A stretch of DNA of 16,234 bases from JAVBKA01 sp031546715 (lineage in GTDB: Bacteria > Bacillota > Clostridia > Oscillospirales > UBA929): assembly GCA_031546715.1 (NCBI GenBank), contig JAVBKA010000094.1, positions 1-16,234 of the forward strand, given 5' to 3'. Within the stretch, counting starts at the first letter, position 1; every line of letters begins with the position of its first letter. Both the position numbers and the translations under genes were made by a program. Below the pieces are notes generated by a model that worked only from the letters and a program-made list of their open reading frames with translations, was not told where the DNA came from and ran no database searches. Below, piece after piece: positions 1 to 6,572 of the stretch.

Positions 1-96
1 CGGTCCTACTTTTTTAATAATAAACATCATTTATGTTTACTTATTTCCGATCAATACATTATTGAACCCACTAGAAACAGCACTTGCGGTACTACC

Positions 97-125
97 TTCA
101 AGGTCAAATTTTTACTAAGTATGAA
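97..125 (+). promoter_or_regulatory. Weak possible promoter of the 117-aa gene
   Basis: TTCAAG (97-102) and TATGAA (120-125) are 17 bp apart, placing a start shortly before the ribosome binding site GAGGGA (128-133) of the gene at 140. Both hexamers depart from consensus, so this is only a candidate. The rest of the first 139 bases is AT-rich and shows nothing else recognisable. Confidence 0.25.
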
Positions 126-139
126 TTGAGGGAAAGTAC

Positions 140-493
140 ATGAACAAAATGCAAGCAAGTGGTACTAATACACCGAAATCACACATACCTTTTAGAGAAG
201 AGCCGCAAGGCATTGCTCACAAAAAGGCTAAAATCAATCGAAAGCATGAAGGAGGGATAACAATATCCAATATTGCTATTAATGCGCCTTCAACCCATTA
301 TATAGAAAGGGTTCATAAAGTAGCTGAAACTCATATAAACGGTTACATAATAAGCGAATACGCACCTAGAATGTCAGAAGATGAGCGCAAAAAAGCAAAA
401 CAAGATATTGCACTCAAAATATTCCGAGCTATCAATGATATTGAGACAGGTAAAGCGGATGTATCTCTTTCAGCTTTAGAAAGAATTAAATGA
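140..493 (+). CDS. Unknown 117-aa protein of the mobile element
   Basis: The family is not recognised. The ATG at 140 follows GAGGGA at a spacing of six bases, which supports this start and real translation. The protein is small, basic and hydrophilic, with no signal peptide or membrane segment. Residues 1-40 are rich in Lys, Asn and His and probably disordered. From about residue 78 to the end the sequence is charged and helical in character. It lies upstream of the recombinase in the same direction, 142 bases from the recombinase start, with separate promoter-like signals between them. Its place beside the recombinase makes an accessory or DNA-binding role in the element conceivable, but no motif shows this. 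Confidence 0.6.
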   Translation: MNKMQASGTNTPKSHIPFREEPQGIAHKKAKINRKHEGGITISNIAINAPSTHYIERVHKVAETHINGYIISEYAPRMSEDERKKAKQDIALKIFRAINDIETGKADVSLSALERIK

Positions 494-523
494 AATGGCG
501 TAATAAGAGTCAATTTGTTAATT

Positions 524-570
524 TTTCTTTCCAGCAGTGTTATATCTAGCGACATTAGACTGGAAAGAAA
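524..570. repeat. 11-bp perfect inverted repeat before the recombinase promoter
   Basis: TTTCTTTCCAG (524-534) and CTGGAAAGAAA (560-570) are perfect reverse complements separated by 25 bp. The 47-bp span is centred at 547 and overlaps the -35 region of the recombinase promoter. The loop is too long and there is no T-run, so it does not look like a terminator. It could be an operator for recombinase control or a recombinase binding site; its size is within the range of serine-recombinase attachment sites. The function is inferred. Confidence 0.5.
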
Positions 571-589
571 TGAATATTTGTGGTATAAT
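561..589 (+). promoter_or_regulatory. Promoter of the serine recombinase (extended -10)
   Basis: A perfect TATAAT (584-589) is preceded by TG one base upstream (581-582), an extended -10 element. The -35 position at 17-bp spacing is TGGAAA (561-566), a poor match, which the extended -10 could compensate. The promoter overlaps both the upstream 47-bp dyad and the following 12-bp stem, suggesting tight control. Confidence 0.6.
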
Positions 590-617
590 TAGAGAGCCAA
601 TAAATGGCTCTTTAATT
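587..617 (+). promoter_or_regulatory. 12-bp stem-loop in the recombinase leader
   Basis: AATTAGAGAGCC (587-598) pairs with GGCTCTTTAATT (606-617) around a 7-base loop, with one G-U pair when read as RNA. It begins in the -10 box and ends about six bases before the GGAGG ribosome binding site at 623-627. It could act as an operator dyad on DNA or as a 5' structure in the transcript. No T-tract follows, so it is not a standard terminator. Confidence 0.45.
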
Positions 618-635
618 TATTATGGAGGTCAGCGT

Positions 636-2171
636 ATGATCGCTATATATGCCAGACAGAGCGTTGAGAAAAAGGACAGCTTGTCTATTGAACAACAAAT
701 CGATATCTGCAGAAAGACTATAGCTAGCACAGGCGGAACACTCGAAAGCACACTCACGCCATTTGAAGACAAGGGGTACAGTGGCAAAAACACTGACCGT
801 CCCGAGTTTCAGAAGATGCTTCGACAGATTGAAGCGGGTGTAATAAGTAAGGTAGTCGTTTACAAGTTGGATAGAATATCTCGCTCGACATTAGATTTTG
901 GAAGTATGATGAAAACATTCCAAAAACACAATGTTGAATTCGTGAGTTGCTCAGAAAGTTTTGATACATCCAACCCAATGGGAAAAGCTATGCTCCAAAT
1001 AGCTATGGTTTTCGCCGAACTTGAAAGGAACACCATACAGCAACGTGTAAAGGACAACTACTACGCCAGAGGGGAAAAAGGTTTTTTTATGGGCGGTACT
1101 ACGCCCTATGGTTTGATTAAGGAAGGAACAACATCCCAAGGGAAAAAAACAAGCACATTTTCCTTTGATGAGTCTAAGGCTGATGTACTCAGACTTATGT
1201 ATGACCTTTACGCCAACACGGGGTACTCTCTTGGCATGATCAGTGACACTCTGAATAAAAGAGGAATCCCAGCACCTAAAGGTGGGGGTTGGGACAGCGG
1301 TAAAATTAGTCGCATCATGCATAACCCCTGTTACGTCCGAGCCGATGCCGATGTTTACCAGTATTACAAAAACAGGGGCTGTATTGTATCTAACGGCATC
1401 GAAGATTTCGGGGGTACTCTCGCCTGTTATCTATATGGCAAGCGTGAAGCCAACGAGCGAAAGTATACCGATGTTAAAAACCATACGTTATCGCTTGCAC
1501 TCCACGAGGGTATAATAGACTCGGATATCTGGCTTACTTGTCAGCGCAAGTTAGAAACAAACCAGCAAATCAAGAACACTGGCAAGGGACAATATACATG
1601 GCTATCGGGTTTGATTAAGTGTGGTAAATGTGGCTACACCATGACTGTTATTATCTCAAACGGAAAATACAAGTACTTCAACTGCAGGGGCAAGACTAAT
1701 TACAAGGTTTGCGTTGGACAAGAAAAAGTTGCACATGTGGAAGAAATCGAAACTGTGGTCAAGTCGCTTATAGACGACTACTTTGCTAAAGTGAATTTTG
1801 AAGAATTAGCTGATGAGCAGGTAACTAAAAAAAGCCTAGAAAATAATCGTATAAAGACGGAAATTGTTAAGATAGAAGAGCAAATCGAAAACATAATTGA
1901 CAAAATGGGTATAATGTCCTCAGAGGCTGCAAAAAGGCTTAACGAGAAGATTACAAACCTTGAAAGACAAAAGAAAAATCTGGTTGATCAGATGGAAACC
2001 ATTAAGTCAGACCAACCAAAGTTTAGGTATGATACTATAAAGGATTGCATATCGCAGTGGGACAGTGCAACGCTTGAACAGCGAAAAACTGTTGCAGCAG
2101 CATTAATAGAGCGAGTCACGATAAACGAAAACAATATTGGCATTGTCTGGCGGTACTGGGAGAATCAGTAA
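636..2171 (+). CDS. Large serine recombinase (site-specific integrase)
   Basis: The protein is 511 aa and should cut and rejoin DNA at the attachment sites of the element. The N-terminal resolvase domain spans about residues 1-145: the start reads MIAIYARQS with the probable nucleophile Ser9 and Arg7, and the YKLDRISRS motif supplies further active-site residues. A recombinase domain follows (about 155-290). Then comes a zinc ribbon (about 345-395, CGKCG, then two further cysteines in NC and VC contexts), a Lys/Glu-rich coiled coil (about 410-470) and a short C-terminal tail. The ATG at 636 is chosen because GGAGG lies at 623-627 and the resolvase fold starts here; an upstream in-frame extension runs through the promoter. 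The length is usual for the TndX/TnpX/phage-integrase group. No small excisionase is recognised nearby, though the 117-aa gene is a possibility. Confidence 0.95.
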   Translation: MIAIYARQSVEKKDSLSIEQQIDICRKTIASTGGTLESTLTPFEDKGYSGKNTDRPEFQKMLRQIEAGVISKVVVYKLDRISRSTLDFGSMMKTFQKHNVEFVSCSESFDTSNPMGKAMLQIAMVFAELERNTIQQRVKDNYYARGEKGFFMGGTTPYGLIKEGTTSQGKKTSTFSFDESKADVLRLMYDLYANTGYSLGMISDTLNKRGIPAPKGGGWDSGKISRIMHNPCYVRADADVYQYYKNRGCIVSNGIEDFGGTLACYLYGKREANERKYTDVKNHTLSLALHEGIIDSDIWLTCQRKLETNQQIKNTGKGQYTWLSGLIKCGKCGYTMTVIISNGKYKYFNCRGKTNYKVCVGQEKVAHVEEIETVVKSLIDDYFAKVNFEELADEQVTKKSLENNRIKTEIVKIEEQIENIIDKMGIMSSEAAKRLNEKITNLERQKKNLVDQMETIKSDQPKFRYDTIKDCISQWDSATLEQRKTVAAALIERVTINENNIGIVWRYWENQ

Positions 2172-2199
2172 TTATTCAAGTCGATTAAGTGTATAACCG

Positions 2200-2228
2200 T
2201 TGTCAATGCAGTGGTGTAGTGGTATAAT
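2200..2228 (+). promoter_or_regulatory. Strong sigma-A promoter of the ATPase/nuclease-like pair
   Basis: TTGTCA (2200-2205), a 17-bp spacer and a perfect TATAAT (2223-2228) form a near-consensus promoter, with TG one base before the -10. GTGGTATAAT (2219-2228) is identical to the -10 region of the recombinase promoter (580-589). It starts 28 bp after the recombinase stop, so the pair can be expressed independently of the recombinase. Confidence 0.8.
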
Positions 2229-2271
2229 ATCAATTAGGCGATATGGTACTTTTATTTTGGAGGCGGTAGCA

Positions 2272-3357
2272 ATGACAGTTGACCGACTAGCATTAAGAAA
2301 TTTTTTAATGTTCACAGGGGCAAAAAAATTAGAAGATTCAATTTACAATCTTGAAAACGGGATTCCTCTTATATCCCCGATAGGTTACGGCTCATTTGAT
2401 GAGACGTTTGTTAATGGCATAAATGTATTTATTGGGGCAAATGGAACAGGTAAAAGCACTTTGCTTAAGTGTATGTATGCAGCGTGTGAATTCAGTAATC
2501 AGCAAATTTCTCCAGATAAAGGCAAACGAGTTCAGGACTATTTTTCTTCTTCAAAAAAGCAAATCAAAGATATAAATCAAAAATCAGAGGATAATGATTT
2601 CGGTCTGATTACTGTCTTAAGCGGTGACTCATTTTTTGAGTTTCGTGCATGGGATAATGCACTCTGCAAATCAGACTTTGAACAGTGGCAAAACTTAAAT
2701 ATTAAGTCGGTTATGATTCCTACTGCTGAGATGCTTTCGCATTCAAGCGGATTGGTTGCCATGAACTCTAAGTACGGTATACCATTTGACCAAACCCAAA
2801 TTGACATATTGGTAAATGCTCAGTTGTGGGAAACTAACGAGCTTAGTGAAACGAGCAAGCAACTACTAGCCGTGTTGAGCACAGCCATTGATGGTGAAGT
2901 TGTTTTTGAAGATGATACATTTTATGTGATCAAAAATAATGGACTAAAAGTCGAGTTTTCTTTAGAAGCAGAAGGCTTTAGAAAACTCGGATTACTGTGG
3001 AAGCTAATCAGAAATGGTTTACTTGACAGCGGCTCTATTCTGTTTTGGGATGAACCCGAGGCAAGTATTAACCCTGAGTTAATACCACTGATTGTGGATG
3101 TTTTATATATGCTAAAGAATAACGGAGTGCAAGTGTTTGTTGCGACTCACAATTATTCATTTGCAAAATATATCGACATTAAGAACAGCGGCAATGATGC
3201 ACTGTTCATTTCCTTAAAGAAAGCCGACAATGGCGAGATAGTAACGGCAAGAGCAGCTAAATATTCATCACTTGAGAATAACCCAATTGAAGCATCTGAA
3301 GAAAAGCTCTACGATGCAATCGTAAAGAAATCAATGGAGGAAGCACATGCAAGATAG
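2272..3357 (+). CDS. ABC/AAA-type ATPase of a two-gene mobile-element operon
   Basis: The protein is 361 aa, soluble and SMC/OLD-like in its ATPase core. Walker A is GANGTGKST at residues 55-63. A variable helical and beta segment (about 70-225) holds no recognised domain. An ABC-signature-like stretch, SLEAEGFRKLG, is at 230-240. Walker B with D-loop, LFWDEPEASINP, is at 257-268, and the H-loop His is in ATHN (291-294). This pattern fits the AAA_15/AAA_21 group found as sensor ATPases in many anti-phage systems. The ATG at 2272 is chosen over the in-frame ATG at 2200 because the latter lies inside the promoter and GGAGG (2259-2263) precedes 2272. There is no TOPRIM domain at the C terminus, unlike OLD or GajA. 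The gene overlaps the next by 11 bases, implying translational coupling. A defence or abortive-infection role is inferred from the architecture only. Confidence 0.85.
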   Translation: MTVDRLALRNFLMFTGAKKLEDSIYNLENGIPLISPIGYGSFDETFVNGINVFIGANGTGKSTLLKCMYAACEFSNQQISPDKGKRVQDYFSSSKKQIKDINQKSEDNDFGLITVLSGDSFFEFRAWDNALCKSDFEQWQNLNIKSVMIPTAEMLSHSSGLVAMNSKYGIPFDQTQIDILVNAQLWETNELSETSKQLLAVLSTAIDGEVVFEDDTFYVIKNNGLKVEFSLEAEGFRKLGLLWKLIRNGLLDSGSILFWDEPEASINPELIPLIVDVLYMLKNNGVQVFVATHNYSFAKYIDIKNSGNDALFISLKKADNGEIVTARAAKYSSLENNPIEASEEKLYDAIVKKSMEEAHAR

Positions 3358-3841
3358 AATGTTTGACGAGAGTGGATACAGGTTTGACTTTACAGCAAGC
3401 ACAAGTGCTGTAGTTGCGGACAAGCCAAGCTACAAGGGTTTATCCGCTGTAGACTTTATAATCGAGTTATCTGATGAGCACCTATTTGTTGAAGTTAAGA
3501 ATCCTGACAATAAGCATGCTAGACGAGAAGCTCGAGAAGCATACTTAGCGGAATTAAACTTAGACAAATTCCCAAAGCAAATGGCAACCAAGTGTAAGGA
3601 TTCACTTTTAAAAGAGTTTGCCAAAGGAAAGCAGTATGACCGACCAGTAAAGTATATACTGCTACTTCAATTTGCTGAATTTGATGCCGCACAAAGACGC
3701 AAGCTATTTGAGAGAACTGCAAATCTTGTGCCGAACTTTGCCGAGTTAGAATATTCGTCGGTATGCGGTATTAGCTTTGAAATACATAATATTAGCGAGT
3801 TCAGGTGTGCCTATTCGCAGTTTGAGGTAGCGGAAATCTAG
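3347..3841 (+). CDS. Small predicted PD-(D/E)XK nuclease-like partner of the ATPase
   Basis: The protein is 164 aa. VDFIIE around Asp36, a beta-hairpin, and FVEVKN with Glu49 and Lys51 give a D-x12-E-x-K pattern, the core signature of the PD-(D/E)XK nuclease fold. A Lys-rich helix (about 77-95) and two hydrophobic strands (YILLLQF, about 103-109, and CGISFEIH, 140-147) could complete the fold. The named family is not recognised. The ATG at 3347 has GGAGG at 3335-3339 inside the end of the ATPase gene, and the 11-base overlap indicates coupled synthesis. The pairing suggests the ATPase gates the nuclease. The nuclease call rests on motif spacing alone; it could instead be an inactive PD-(D/E)XK-like adaptor. 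Confidence 0.6.
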   Translation: MQDRMFDESGYRFDFTASTSAVVADKPSYKGLSAVDFIIELSDEHLFVEVKNPDNKHARREAREAYLAELNLDKFPKQMATKCKDSLLKEFAKGKQYDRPVKYILLLQFAEFDAAQRRKLFERTANLVPNFAELEYSSVCGISFEIHNISEFRCAYSQFEVAEI

Positions 3842-3868
3842 CATAAAATATACTTAATAGAGTGATCT

Positions 3869-4336
3869 GTGGCTCGTAGTATTCATCAAACACTTCTCAT
3901 GCTATATTTTACTTTTGTATGGCATGGCGACAGCCTCGACTGGATGGACAAAACCGCCGAACAAATACAAAAGCGTGTTGTAGACCGAGTAAAACCCGGC
4001 AGCATCGCGTTGTTCCACAACGCTGCAAAAAACACGCCTGAGGCACTTCCCGGTATTATTGAGAAACTGTTGCAGGACGGATATCAGCTTGTAAAGGTTA
4101 AAGATTTGTTGCATCATGGTGAGTTTACGCTTGACCATGAAGGGCGGCAGTCGCCAGTAAAAGGCGGTGCTTTAGCATCATCGCCTACGAGTACCTCCAA
4201 AACTTGCGACGGCTCATGCAAAGGCACTTGCGGCATGGATAATTGCAAAGCAAATGAAAAATGCAGATGCTTGGAAGCTTGTAAAAACTGCCAAGGTCGA
4301 TGCAAGATGGCTGAGTGCTCCTGCGGTTGTCAGTAA
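3869..4336 (+). pseudogene. 3' remnant of a NodB-type polysaccharide deacetylase with a Cys-rich tail
   Basis: Homology to PdaA/PdaB-like deacetylases begins near 3908 (VWHGDSLDW) and runs through GSIALFHNAAKNTPEALP and a helix to about residue 82 of the open frame. This is the last third of the NodB domain: the metal-binding Asp-Asp and His-x3-His motifs and the signal peptide are absent, so the product cannot be an active enzyme. The first 13 codons from the GTG at 3869 come from sequence on the element side and no ribosome binding site precedes them. After a Ser/Thr/Gly linker (about 95-112) comes a 44-residue tail with 12 cysteines, mostly as C-x3-C, C-x2-C and C-x-C, resembling a small metal-binding module. 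The truncation coincides with the end of the mobile element. Confidence 0.75.
3898..3926. other. Candidate attachment-site junction (imperfect palindrome)
   Basis: CATGCTATA (3898-3906) and TATGGCATG (3918-3926) are inverted repeats with one mismatch around an 11-bp AT-rich centre at about 3912. The deacetylase homology begins exactly inside this stretch. Serine-recombinase attachment sites are imperfect inverted repeats with the crossover dinucleotide at the centre, so this is a plausible hybrid site. The partner site is not in the window, so the core cannot be defined. Confidence 0.45.
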
Positions 4337-4383
4337 CTATACGTAACAATACATGTAAAATCGCATCAGTGGGTATAAAGATA

Positions 4384-4423
4384 GCCGGCAATGAAAATAT
4401 GTAATCATATTTTCATTGCCGGC
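4384..4423. terminator. Hairpin terminator between convergent genes
   Basis: A perfect 18-bp stem (4384-4401 with 4406-4423) closes on a TAAT loop. It lies 16 bases beyond the stop of the chemotaxis receptor gene on the minus strand and 47 bases after the deacetylase remnant on the plus strand. T-runs are weak on both sides; the minus-strand reading continues into TATCTTTAT. It most likely ends the receptor operon. Confidence 0.7.
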
Positions 4424-4439
4424 TCAATTCATACTAACT

Positions 4440-6551
4440 TTAGACCTGAAATACGCCTACGGCATCTTTTAGAGTTTTGCTTAGAACGCTTAAAGAACGA
4501 GCGATAGATGACACTTCTTCAATCGCATCATCGTTGATTCTGACATTTTCAGAAACCTTTCGCCCTGAGTGCTCAATGCTATTAACCGACTCAATTTGTA
4601 TTTTTGACGCCTGCATAATCTCGGTGGTTGCGGTTCTGAGTTCAGAGGCAAGCCGTGTGATAAGGTAAATACTTTCCGCCGCTTCTTGAGACAGCGCAAC
4701 TCCGCTCTTGACTTGCGAATCAGTTTCGACCATAAGCGAGGTCGTGGCAACAACTTGCATACGGATGTTATCGATAGCAGTAGAAATTATCTTAACGGTT
4801 TCAGAGGTTTTATCTGCCAAAGTCTTCATTTCGCTGGCAACAATCTTGAATCCGACTCCTGCTACTGAAGCTCGGGACGCCTCTACGGAAGCATTCAGGG
4901 ATAATATATTAGTCTGCATGGCAATTTCGTCTATTTGCGAAATCAGTTGGGAAACCTTAAAAGCCTCTTGTTCTAACAGTTTTGACGCTTCTGCAGTTTT
5001 ACCGACTTTTGCTTGAATTGTATCCATAGAGTTGACAACTGATTTAATTTTATCAGATGAAATATTAGCGTTTTTATCCGCATCGCTGACTTTACTTTGT
5101 ACATTGTCTAGCGTTGCCGTAATTTCAGTGTTCATCTGATTGAGAAGCTCAACCTGTGTAACAACAGTCTCCGTAGAGCTTAACAGATTTTTCGATGAGT
5201 TGGTTAAGACATCCAACGAGCCTTCAATTCCCGAACAATTTTCGCTAACAGTATCCGCAGCTCGTTTTATCTCGCCGATTGTACCCTGCATTTTTGAGGT
5301 AAAATTAGTATATTCATTACTCAAAATGCTGAATTCTTTACCCTTTGATTCAATTGAGGAGTGTAAATCGCCGTCAGCTACCTTTTTTATGCTGTGAGCG
5401 AAGCTATCGATAATTTTAGCTTGTGAACGTTGGCTGTAGGTTAAGAGAAGAATAAGAGCAGTTCCAAATAACAAAACAACTAAAATCTGAAGTATAAAAG
5501 CCCGCAGAGCGTCTGCTAACTTGGCGGAAAACATGCTTTCGTCAAAGTAGAAACCCAGATCCCAATCGCCAGTTATATCAAGGGGTTCTGTGATAATTCT
5601 ATCGGCATACTGAGAGTTGCCAAACTTTTCTGGCAGTAATGTATTGCGTCTGTCATAAATCTGGAGACCGTATGTTTTGTTTGTCAAATAAAATCCGACA
5701 GGTGCATCTGGCATCTCAACGCCTAATGTCTTCGCCTCAGCTACGTCATTTTCAGTGATGATTACAAAGGGGACGTCCATAAGCATTGCTTCAAAGACGT
5801 TATTGCGAATAATTACTGAAATTATGCCCTTATAATCGCCGTCGTTTGTGTAGAACGGCACTGAGTAAAAAATACCAAAGGCATCCTTTACGTCATGCTT
5901 GCTTGCTGAGTAAAACTGCGTATTGTCACAGGTTCTAAGCGATATTGACGCTTCGACTGGAATCTCGTTAAGCTCAGTAAAATCAAAGCTTGGGTGCTGA
6001 TTCTTTAAGGTTTGCATTTGGATGGGAAAATAGGCATATTCGTCATCCTCGTACTCCTCTGGGAAGTCAGGGTCAACTGCCGAGTCCTCTTCCCCCGCTT
6101 CTTCCTTTGGTTTTTGAACAATTAATTGGTCTAACATAATGAAGGGCACTTCTCCGGATTTATAGTCTAAGCCTTCTGTAATGATATATATTTCTGAAAC
6201 AGAAACGTTATTAGCAAGATTATTGTAGATTTGCTGGACTGTCATCAATGCGTCTTCCGAAAAACGTCCCAGCTTCACTACATCTTCGGTATCAACTGTA
6301 CGGTTACCGCCCTCAATAGAGCGCACTGACGGCAGCAGCGAAATAGTACGTGCTGATTGATACATGGTATCAAAAGTACTTTTTAGTTCAGCTTTCTTTT
6401 CTGCAAAAGAACCATGCAGAAATTCATTCATTGTGTCCTCTGGAATTTGCTTTGATTTATTTATGTAGGAAAACGAAAAAACAACGATACTCACCAACAT
6501 AATAAAAGCAATGAAATAGTTTACATATCGCAGAACGCCAGCCTTTTTCAC
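4440..6551 (-). CDS. Methyl-accepting chemotaxis protein
   Basis: This 703-aa membrane receptor should pass ligand signals to CheA/CheW. It has TM1 (about 9-30), an extracellular sensor region (about 31-350) that is Cache-like in size, TM2 (about 352-374) and a HAMP-like segment (about 380-433). A long coiled-coil signalling domain follows, with its hairpin tip near residues 545-580 (EIAMQTNILSLNASVEASRA, then GVGFKIVASEMKTLAD). The usual Gly-Glu after the tip SRA is Ser-Val here, a small deviation. The sensor region contains an acidic insert around 150-172 rich in Glu and Asp, unusual for a ligand pocket. The start is a GTG (6551) preceded by GGGTGAG. The binding-protein gene ends 21 bp upstream on the same strand, so the two form an operon. 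The ligand is unknown; the neighbour suggests signalling through a bound binding protein. Confidence 0.93.
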   Translation of the reverse strand: MKKAGVLRYVNYFIAFIMLVSIVVFSFSYINKSKQIPEDTMNEFLHGSFAEKKAELKSTFDTMYQSARTISLLPSVRSIEGGNRTVDTEDVVKLGRFSEDALMTVQQIYNNLANNVSVSEIYIITEGLDYKSGEVPFIMLDQLIVQKPKEEAGEEDSAVDPDFPEEYEDDEYAYFPIQMQTLKNQHPSFDFTELNEIPVEASISLRTCDNTQFYSASKHDVKDAFGIFYSVPFYTNDGDYKGIISVIIRNNVFEAMLMDVPFVIITENDVAEAKTLGVEMPDAPVGFYLTNKTYGLQIYDRRNTLLPEKFGNSQYADRIITEPLDITGDWDLGFYFDESMFSAKLADALRAFILQILVVLLFGTALILLLTYSQRSQAKIIDSFAHSIKKVADGDLHSSIESKGKEFSILSNEYTNFTSKMQGTIGEIKRAADTVSENCSGIEGSLDVLTNSSKNLLSSTETVVTQVELLNQMNTEITATLDNVQSKVSDADKNANISSDKIKSVVNSMDTIQAKVGKTAEASKLLEQEAFKVSQLISQIDEIAMQTNILSLNASVEASRASVAGVGFKIVASEMKTLADKTSETVKIISTAIDNIRMQVVATTSLMVETDSQVKSGVALSQEAAESIYLITRLASELRTATTEIMQASKIQIESVNSIEHSGRKVSENVRINDDAIEEVSSIARSLSVLSKTLKDAVGVFQV

Positions 6552-6572
6552 AGAAACTCACCCATCTATTAT

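Larger units (their letters stand above)
1..3912. mobile_element. Right-hand part of an integrated element carrying a large serine recombinase
   Basis: The stretch from the window start to about 3912 contains an unknown small gene, a large serine recombinase, and an ATPase plus nuclease-like gene pair. It ends abruptly against a polysaccharide deacetylase gene that lacks its 5' two thirds. The first 140 bases show no deacetylase coding sequence, so the left end must lie upstream of the window. A 29-bp imperfect palindrome at the right boundary suits a serine-recombinase junction. That this is one element, and that its insertion broke the deacetylase, is inference from gene content and the truncation. 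A simple deletion beside the recombinase cannot be excluded. Confidence 0.6.

Noticed and set aside
951..1322. A 123-codon minus-strand open frame inside the recombinase gene
   Set aside because: It is antisense to the conserved recombinase domain, has no start signal and shows no family resemblance.
2200..2271. Upstream in-frame ATG for the ATPase gene
   Set aside because: It lies within the -35 box of the promoter, while the ATG at 2272 has GGAGG at the right distance.
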